From Pseudomonas iranensis (GTDB taxonomy: Bacteria; Pseudomonadota; Gammaproteobacteria; Pseudomonadales; Pseudomonadaceae), in contig NZ_CP077092.1 of NCBI RefSeq assembly GCF_014268585.2, positions 806,001 to 870,000 of the forward strand: a DNA stretch of 64,000 nucleotides. The letters run 5' to 3'. The position numbers were made by a program, and so were the translations under genes. Below, piece after piece: positions 59,846-64,000 of the stretch. The notes under the pieces are model-generated. The model was not told where the DNA came from and did not search any database. It was given only the letters and a program-made list of their open reading frames with translations. Within the stretch, counting starts at the first letter, position 1; every line of letters begins with the position of its first letter.

Positions 59846-60268
59846 TCAGCTCACGGCGCTGTTGCGTTCGATCACACGGTCACCACCACCTTCGGCGAGG
59901 GCTTGACCTTGTGGAGTCTTGTCGTAGCCGTCTTCCACCAGGCCTTTTTCTTCGAGACGATTGCGGCCGTTTTCGGCTACAGCCTGGCCTTGTGGCGTCT
60001 TGTCATAGCCATCTTCAACCAGACCTTTTTCCTGGAGGCGGTTGCGACCGTTTTCAGCCAGAGTCTGACCTTGTGGGGTTTTGTCATAGCCGTCTTCAGC
60101 AAGGGTCTGGCCTTGTGGAGTTTTGTCGTAGCCGTCTTCAGCGAGAGTCTGGCTGAACACCGAGTGGCTGTCTTTGACTTGCGGAGTAGCCTGATCGGCA
60201 GCGGGCAGGGCGAAAGCAGTGCTGGCTAGCATCGACAGGGTAAGGCTGAGCAGTAATTGGCGTTTCAT
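59846..60268 (-). CDS. Secreted small protein with tandem DGYDKTPQGQ repeats
   Basis: A 140-residue exported protein. ATG 60268 follows CAAGGAGCC, and the first 20 residues are a signal peptide (MKRQLLLSLTLSMLASTAFA, then LPAADQ). The mature part is almost entirely repeats: four copies of EDGYDKTPQGQ, two in direct tandem (LAEDGYDKTPQGQT) and two preceded by AENGRNRLxEKGLV, closing with LAEGGGDRVIERNSAVS. Each unit follows a (L/V)AExGxxR/K pattern. I do not recognise a characterised family. Similar short LAEDG repeats occur in uncharacterised Pseudomonas periplasmic proteins. The acidic Asp-Gly-Tyr-Asp core could bind calcium, but this is speculation. It has its own terminator and is monocistronic. 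Confidence 0.85.
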   Translation of the reverse strand: MKRQLLLSLTLSMLASTAFALPAADQATPQVKDSHSVFSQTLAEDGYDKTPQGQTLAEDGYDKTPQGQTLAENGRNRLQEKGLVEDGYDKTPQGQAVAENGRNRLEEKGLVEDGYDKTPQGQALAEGGGDRVIERNSAVS

Positions 60269-60489
60269 GATAGTGGCTCCTTGGGAGGGCGATAAAGTGG
60301 GTACGAGGGCAATGCTACTCTCGATAAGTCGATATAAAAGTTCATAAACGCAATGGTAATAATCAACAGAATTGATTGTTCGGCGCGAAGGCTCTAGATC
60401 GGGCCTTTGCGGGCGACGGTTTTGCACCGTCGTGGGTATTTTCGACTCACTCGCGCCTCGTAAAAGTGCGGATCGCGGTAACACTGCTC

Positions 60490-60501
60490 GACCGATCGGT
60501 C
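60490..60501. promoter_or_regulatory. Perfect palindrome GACCGATCGGTC upstream of the AsmA gene
   Basis: A 12-bp perfect palindrome in the 384-base gap between the repeat-protein gene and the AsmA gene, about 150 bases before the AsmA start codon. Its form is like a short TetR-family operator. The rest of the gap holds a CGACGG-TTTTGCA-CCGTCG hairpin near 60414-60432 and no gene. Confidence 0.35.
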
Positions 60502-60652
60502 AGTTTTGCCGGGCTTTTTATGGCTTAAACTGCCTTTCAATTAAACCTGCGGGCCTTTCGCCAGTCACAGACTGCATAGGGGCCGCTTCGGTCTGCCGTT
60601 TCAGCTGTGCGTCGGGATGTTCGGCGTGCGGTCGTGATCAGGAGCTTTGTGC

Positions 60653-62728
60653 ATGACGCGCACTGGAAAAATCTTCAGCTGGACCTTCGCCATCCTCGCG
60701 CTGCTGCTGGCAGCCTTGATTCTGATCATCGTGTTTTTCGACTGGAACCGGATCAAACCCACGATCAACGCCAAAGTTTCGGAAGAACTGCACCGGGCGT
60801 TTGCCATCAATGGCAACCTCGCGGTGATCTGGCAGCGCGAGCCGGAAGAAGGCGGCTGGCGCTCTTGGGTGCCGTGGCCGCATGTGGTCGCCGAGGACTT
60901 GAGCCTGGGCAACCCGGACTGGTCGAAACAGCCGCAGATGGTCACGCTCAAACGCGTCGAGCTGCGCATTTCGCCGCTGGCCCTGCTGGCCCAGCGCGTG
61001 GTGATTCCGCGCATCGACCTGACCGAGCCGAATGCCGAACTGCAACGTCTGGCCGATGGCCGCGCCAACTGGACCTTCAAATTCGATCCCAAGGACCCGA
61101 ACGCCGAGCCGTCGAGCTGGGTGGTCGATATCGGCGCGATCGGTTTCGACAAGGGCCACGTGACCCTCGACGACCAGACCCTGAAGACCAACCTCGATGT
61201 GCTGATCGACCCGCTCGGCAAGCCGATTCCCTTCAGCGAGATTGTTGGCGACAAAGCGGCGAAAACCGCTCAGGACAAGGGCGGCGCACCGCAGGACTAT
61301 GCCTTTGCACTCAAGGTCAAAGGCCAATACCACGCGCAGAACCTCACCGGGCAGGGCAAGATCGGCGGGTTGCTGGCCTTGCAGGACGCGAGCAAGCCGT
61401 TCCCGTTGCAGGCCCAGGCGAAGATCGGCGATACCCGTATCGAACTGGCCGGCACCCTGACTGACCCGCTGAATCTCGGCGCCCTCGACCTGCGCTTGAA
61501 ACTCGCTGGCGACAGTCTCGGCAATCTCTACCCACTGACCGGCGTGACGCTGCCGGACACCCCACCGTATTCCACCGACGGCCACCTGATCGCCAAGCTG
61601 CATGACGAGGCCGGGGCAAAATTCACTTATGAGAAATTCAACGGCAAGATCGGCGACAGCGACATCCACGGCGACCTGACCTACGTGGCCAGCCAGCCAC
61701 GGCCGAAACTCACGGGTGCGTTGCTCTCCAATCAACTGCTGTTCGCCGACCTTGCACCGTTGATCGGTGCCGATTCCAACACCGAGCAAAAGGCCCGTGG
61801 CGGCGCGAGCAAGCAGCCGGCAGACAAAGTCCTGCCGGTCGAAGAGTTTAAGACTGATCGCTGGCGCGCCATGGACGCGGATGTCGAGTTCACCGGCAAG
61901 CGCATCGTTCACAGCGAGAAGCTGCCGTTCAACGACCTCTATACCCATCTGAAACTCAACGACGGCGAACTCAGCCTGGAACCGCTGCGCTTTGGCGTCG
62001 CCGGCGGCACCCTGGATGCGCTGATCCGCCTCAATGGCCGCACCGAGCCGTTGGAAGGCCGGGCGCGGTTGACCGCACGCAAATTCAAACTCAAAGAGCT
62101 GTTCCCCACTTTCGAGCCGATGAAAACCAGTTTCGGTGAGCTCAATGGCGATGCCGACATCAGTGGCCGGGGCAACTCCGTGGCCAAGCTCCTCGGTGGC
62201 GCCAACGGCAATCTGAAGATGCTGATCAACGACGGTGCGATCAGCCGCGAGCTGATGGAACTGGCCGGGCTCAACGTCGGCAACTACGTGGTCGGCAAGA
62301 TCTTTGGCGACAAGGAAGTGAAGATCAATTGCGCGGCCGCGGACTTCGACATCAAGACCGGCCTGGCCACGACACGGCTGTTTGTCTTCGATACCGAGAA
62401 CGCAATCATCTACATCGATGGCACGGCGAACATGGCCACCGAGCAACTCGATCTGACCGTGACCCCTGAGTCGAAAGGCTGGCGACTGATCTCCCTGCGC
62501 TCGCCGCTGTATGTGCGCGGCAAATTCATCAAACCGGATGCCGGCGTCAAAGCCGTACCGTTGATGCTGCGCGGGGCGGGGATGGTTGCGCTGGGCGTGA
62601 TAGCCGCACCGGCGGCGGGATTGCTGGCGCTGGTGGCGCCGAGCGGTGGCGAGCCGAATCAGTGCGCGCCGTTGCTCGAGCAGATGAAGCAGGGCAAGGC
62701 GCCGGTGACCGTTAAACCCAGCAAGTAA
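60653..62728 (+). CDS. AsmA-family protein
   Basis: A 691-residue envelope protein of the AsmA family, anchored in the inner membrane by one N-terminal helix (FSWTFAILALLLAALILIIVFF) and otherwise periplasmic. AsmA-like proteins form long beta-taco grooves and are implicated in phospholipid transport to the outer membrane. ATG 60653 lies eight bases after AGGAG; a TTG two codons earlier is less likely. The AsmA N-terminal region (WNRIKPTINAKVSEELHRAFAINGNL) and the C-terminal AsmA_2 part (FGVAGGTLDALIRLNG, GANGNLKMLINDGAISRELMELAGLNVG) are clear. It stands alone with a REP pair behind it. Confidence 0.92.
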   Translation: MTRTGKIFSWTFAILALLLAALILIIVFFDWNRIKPTINAKVSEELHRAFAINGNLAVIWQREPEEGGWRSWVPWPHVVAEDLSLGNPDWSKQPQMVTLKRVELRISPLALLAQRVVIPRIDLTEPNAELQRLADGRANWTFKFDPKDPNAEPSSWVVDIGAIGFDKGHVTLDDQTLKTNLDVLIDPLGKPIPFSEIVGDKAAKTAQDKGGAPQDYAFALKVKGQYHAQNLTGQGKIGGLLALQDASKPFPLQAQAKIGDTRIELAGTLTDPLNLGALDLRLKLAGDSLGNLYPLTGVTLPDTPPYSTDGHLIAKLHDEAGAKFTYEKFNGKIGDSDIHGDLTYVASQPRPKLTGALLSNQLLFADLAPLIGADSNTEQKARGGASKQPADKVLPVEEFKTDRWRAMDADVEFTGKRIVHSEKLPFNDLYTHLKLNDGELSLEPLRFGVAGGTLDALIRLNGRTEPLEGRARLTARKFKLKELFPTFEPMKTSFGELNGDADISGRGNSVAKLLGGANGNLKMLINDGAISRELMELAGLNVGNYVVGKIFGDKEVKINCAAADFDIKTGLATTRLFVFDTENAIIYIDGTANMATEQLDLTVTPESKGWRLISLRSPLYVRGKFIKPDAGVKAVPLMLRGAGMVALGVIAAPAAGLLALVAPSGGEPNQCAPLLEQMKQGKAPVTVKPSK

Positions 62729-62748
62729 TGCGGCGTCTCTGAGGGCGC

Positions 62749-62835
62749 CTTCGCGAGCAGGCTCGCTCCCACATTCGAACGCATTCCTTCAATTGGAATA
62801 CGTTCCAGTGTGGGAGCGAGCCTGCTCGCGAAAGC
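62749..62835. repeat. REP pair (inverted)
   Basis: TCGCGAGCAGGCTCGCTCCC and its inverse flank a spacer that is itself partly palindromic (GCATTCC...GGAATACG). It lies between the convergent AsmA and ferritin-like genes. Confidence 0.9.
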
Positions 62836-62847
62836 GGTGTGACGGGA

Positions 62848-63378
62848 TTACAGATCGTTGAGGATATCCGCCATGTCGTCGGCGTGTTCTTCTTCCTGGG
62901 CAAGGATGTCTTCGAAGATGCGGCGGGTGGTCGGGTCCTTGTCACCGATGTACTGAATGATTTCGCGGTAGCTGTCGATGGCGATGCGCTCGGCCACCAG
63001 ATCTTCGTAAACCATTTCCTTGAGTGTGTTGCCGGCCACGTATTGCGCGTGGGACATCTTGCTCAGCAGGTCAGGGTTGAACTCCGGTTCGCCGCCCAGT
63101 TGCACGATGCGTTCGGCGAGGCGATCGGCGTGCTCGGCTTCCTGGTTGGCGTGCTCGAGAAATTCGTCGGCGGCGACGTTGGCTTTCAAGCCGTTGGCCA
63201 TGAAGTAGTGGCGCTTGTAGCGCAAGGTGCACACCAGCTCGGTGGCCAGCGACTCATTGAGCAAACGCAGTATTTCTTCACGGTTGGCGTTGTAGCCCTC
63301 GGTGACCGCGCCGTTTTCCACGTGTTGCCGCGCGCGTTCACGCAGGGTTTGAACATCAGACAAATGCACGTCACTCAT
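62848..63378 (-). CDS. Bacterioferritin-like (ferritin-fold) protein
   Basis: A 176-residue four-helix-bundle protein of the ferritin superfamily that stores or detoxifies iron. The start ATG 63378 follows CAGGAG. Metal ligands are recognisable in pairs: Glu in NESLATELVCTLRY, the ExxH of EHANQEAEHADRL, Glu in YEDLVAERIAIDSYREII and the ExxH of AQEEEHADDMADIL. The protein is longer and less conserved than the classic heme bacterioferritins, and I see no obvious heme Met, so 'bacterioferritin' is a loose name. It resembles PA4880 of PAO1 (recalled). Confidence 0.85.
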   Translation of the reverse strand: MSDVHLSDVQTLRERARQHVENGAVTEGYNANREEILRLLNESLATELVCTLRYKRHYFMANGLKANVAADEFLEHANQEAEHADRLAERIVQLGGEPEFNPDLLSKMSHAQYVAGNTLKEMVYEDLVAERIAIDSYREIIQYIGDKDPTTRRIFEDILAQEEEHADDMADILNDL

Positions 63379-63632
63379 TTCATTCTCCTGGAGGCTAATC
63401 CGATAGGCGCCACGTTCTGAAGACGCGGTCGCTACTCAGGGTGTGAGTCTTGAGCGAAGCGAAAAGTTTTATGCGATTTACGCCGGACTCCGTGCAGCAA
63501 CTGCTGAAGACTGCGATGTCGGGAGGCTCAGAACTGGAATAGGCTTATCGTTGAGTTGTCATCGTCGAGGTGGATGCTTGGCGAGCGTCTTGCACGTCTG
63601 GCCTCCACCCACCGCGCACAAGGATGTACCCC

Positions 63633-64000
63633 ATGTCGACACGTTATCCACTGGTGCTGGTGCCGGGCATGCTCGGCTTTGTCCGGCTGCTGCTTTACCC
63701 GTATTGGTTCGGCATCATCAAGGCCTTGCGCCGTGGTGGTGCGACGGTGGTCGCGGTGCAGGTTTCGCCACTCAATTCCACGGAAGTGCGCGGCGAGCAG
63801 TTGCTGACGCGGATCGAGGAAATTCTCCGCGAGACAGGGGCGCCGAAGGTCAATCTGTTCGGTCACAGTCAGGGCGCGTTGACCGCGCGGTATGCGGCGG
63901 CGAAGCGTCCGGATCTGGTGGCCTCGGTGACTTCGGTCGCCGGGCCTAATCACGGCTCCGAACTGGCCGATTATCTGGAAAAGCACTATCCCGCCAACAG
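63633..64000 (+). CDS. Triacylglycerol lipase-like alpha/beta hydrolase, 3' partial
   Basis: The first 122 residues of an alpha/beta-hydrolase that runs off the window end. ATG 63633 follows AAGGAT; an in-frame ATG at 63624 has no proper ribosome site. The start STRYPLVLVPGMLGFVRLLLYPYWFGI holds the oxyanion-hole region of Pseudomonas family I lipases, and FGHSQGALTARYAA is the nucleophile elbow with the catalytic Ser (GHSQG). The segment VAGPNHGSELADYL is also typical of these lipases. Unlike secreted LipA, no signal peptide precedes the enzyme core, so it may be intracellular or exported another way. Confidence 0.85.
   Translation, partial: MSTRYPLVLVPGMLGFVRLLLYPYWFGIIKALRRGGATVVAVQVSPLNSTEVRGEQLLTRIEEILRETGAPKVNLFGHSQGALTARYAAAKRPDLVASVTSVAGPNHGSELADYLEKHYPAN

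Noticed and set aside
60638..62446. A 602-codon minus-strand frame opposite the AsmA gene
   Set aside because: Antisense shadow with typical composition and no start signal.

Overview
The window is a 64 kb stretch of high-GC chromosome that I place in Pseudomonas, most likely the P. fluorescens group. The reasons are an azurin with its full copper ligand set, the conserved order amiB-mutL-miaA-hfq-hflX-hflK-hflC-hisZ-purA, tandem tRNA-Leu(CAG) genes, rnr-rlmB-rpsF-rpsR-(DUF2232)-rplI-dnaB, and the GGGAGCGAGCCTGCTCGCG class of REP palindromes typical of fluorescent pseudomonads. From memory, the backbone runs parallel to P. aeruginosa PAO1 from about PA4947 (amiB) to PA4880 (bacterioferritin-like), with several insertions and losses.

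Layout. 1-10.7 kb: cell-wall amidase (5' end cut off), mismatch repair, tRNA modification, RNA chaperone, FtsH modulators, histidine and purine synthesis. 10.7-15.5 kb: a chemoreceptor with a sigma-54-like promoter, then a ferric-iron binding protein and permease (hitAB type) with no ATPase beside them. 15.5-23.5 kb: two tandem promoter-tRNA-Leu-terminator units, RNase R, RlmB, the S6-S18-L9 ribosomal cluster and DnaB. 23.5-28.9 kb: an accessory insert on the minus strand, consisting of a 1539-residue leucine-rich-repeat protein with a NEL-type E3 ubiquitin ligase C-terminus (Cys-x-Asp at 1315-1317) and a short gene made only of its N-terminal module. 29-38.6 kb: a YgiQ radical-SAM protein, then a three-gene cluster (transglutaminase-DUF2126, circularly permuted ATP-grasp-alpha-E, transglutaminase) behind an excellent sigma-54 promoter. 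38.7-42.6 kb: a LOG-family hydrolase, azurin and NAD salvage (nadE, pncB). 42.8-52.3 kb: a pipecolate/lysine-type catabolic module (LysR regulator, amaB, amaA), then a complete branched-chain/amino-acid ABC transporter (substrate-binding protein, two permeases, two ATPases) behind a perfect sigma-54 promoter with helically phased upstream repeats. 53-56.2 kb: SDR, cation-efflux and AGE-family proteins among REP pairs. 56.3-59.7 kb: urease accessory genes ureE-F-G-hupE, again with a sigma-54 promoter, and a DesT-like TetR regulator. 59.8-64 kb: a secreted repeat protein, an AsmA protein, a ferritin-like protein and a lipase cut off at the window end.

Three operons (amidoligase/transglutaminase, amino-acid transporter, urease accessory) carry -24/-12 promoters, and two of these have GGTGC half-sites of NtrC type upstream. 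This suggests that much of the region answers to nitrogen supply. Thirteen REP or REP-pair loci separate the transcription units. The most interesting segments are the NEL/LRR locus, the sigma-54-driven amidoligase cluster, the secreted DGYDKTPQGQ repeat protein and a duplicated non-coding segment with DnaA-box-like sequences after livF.
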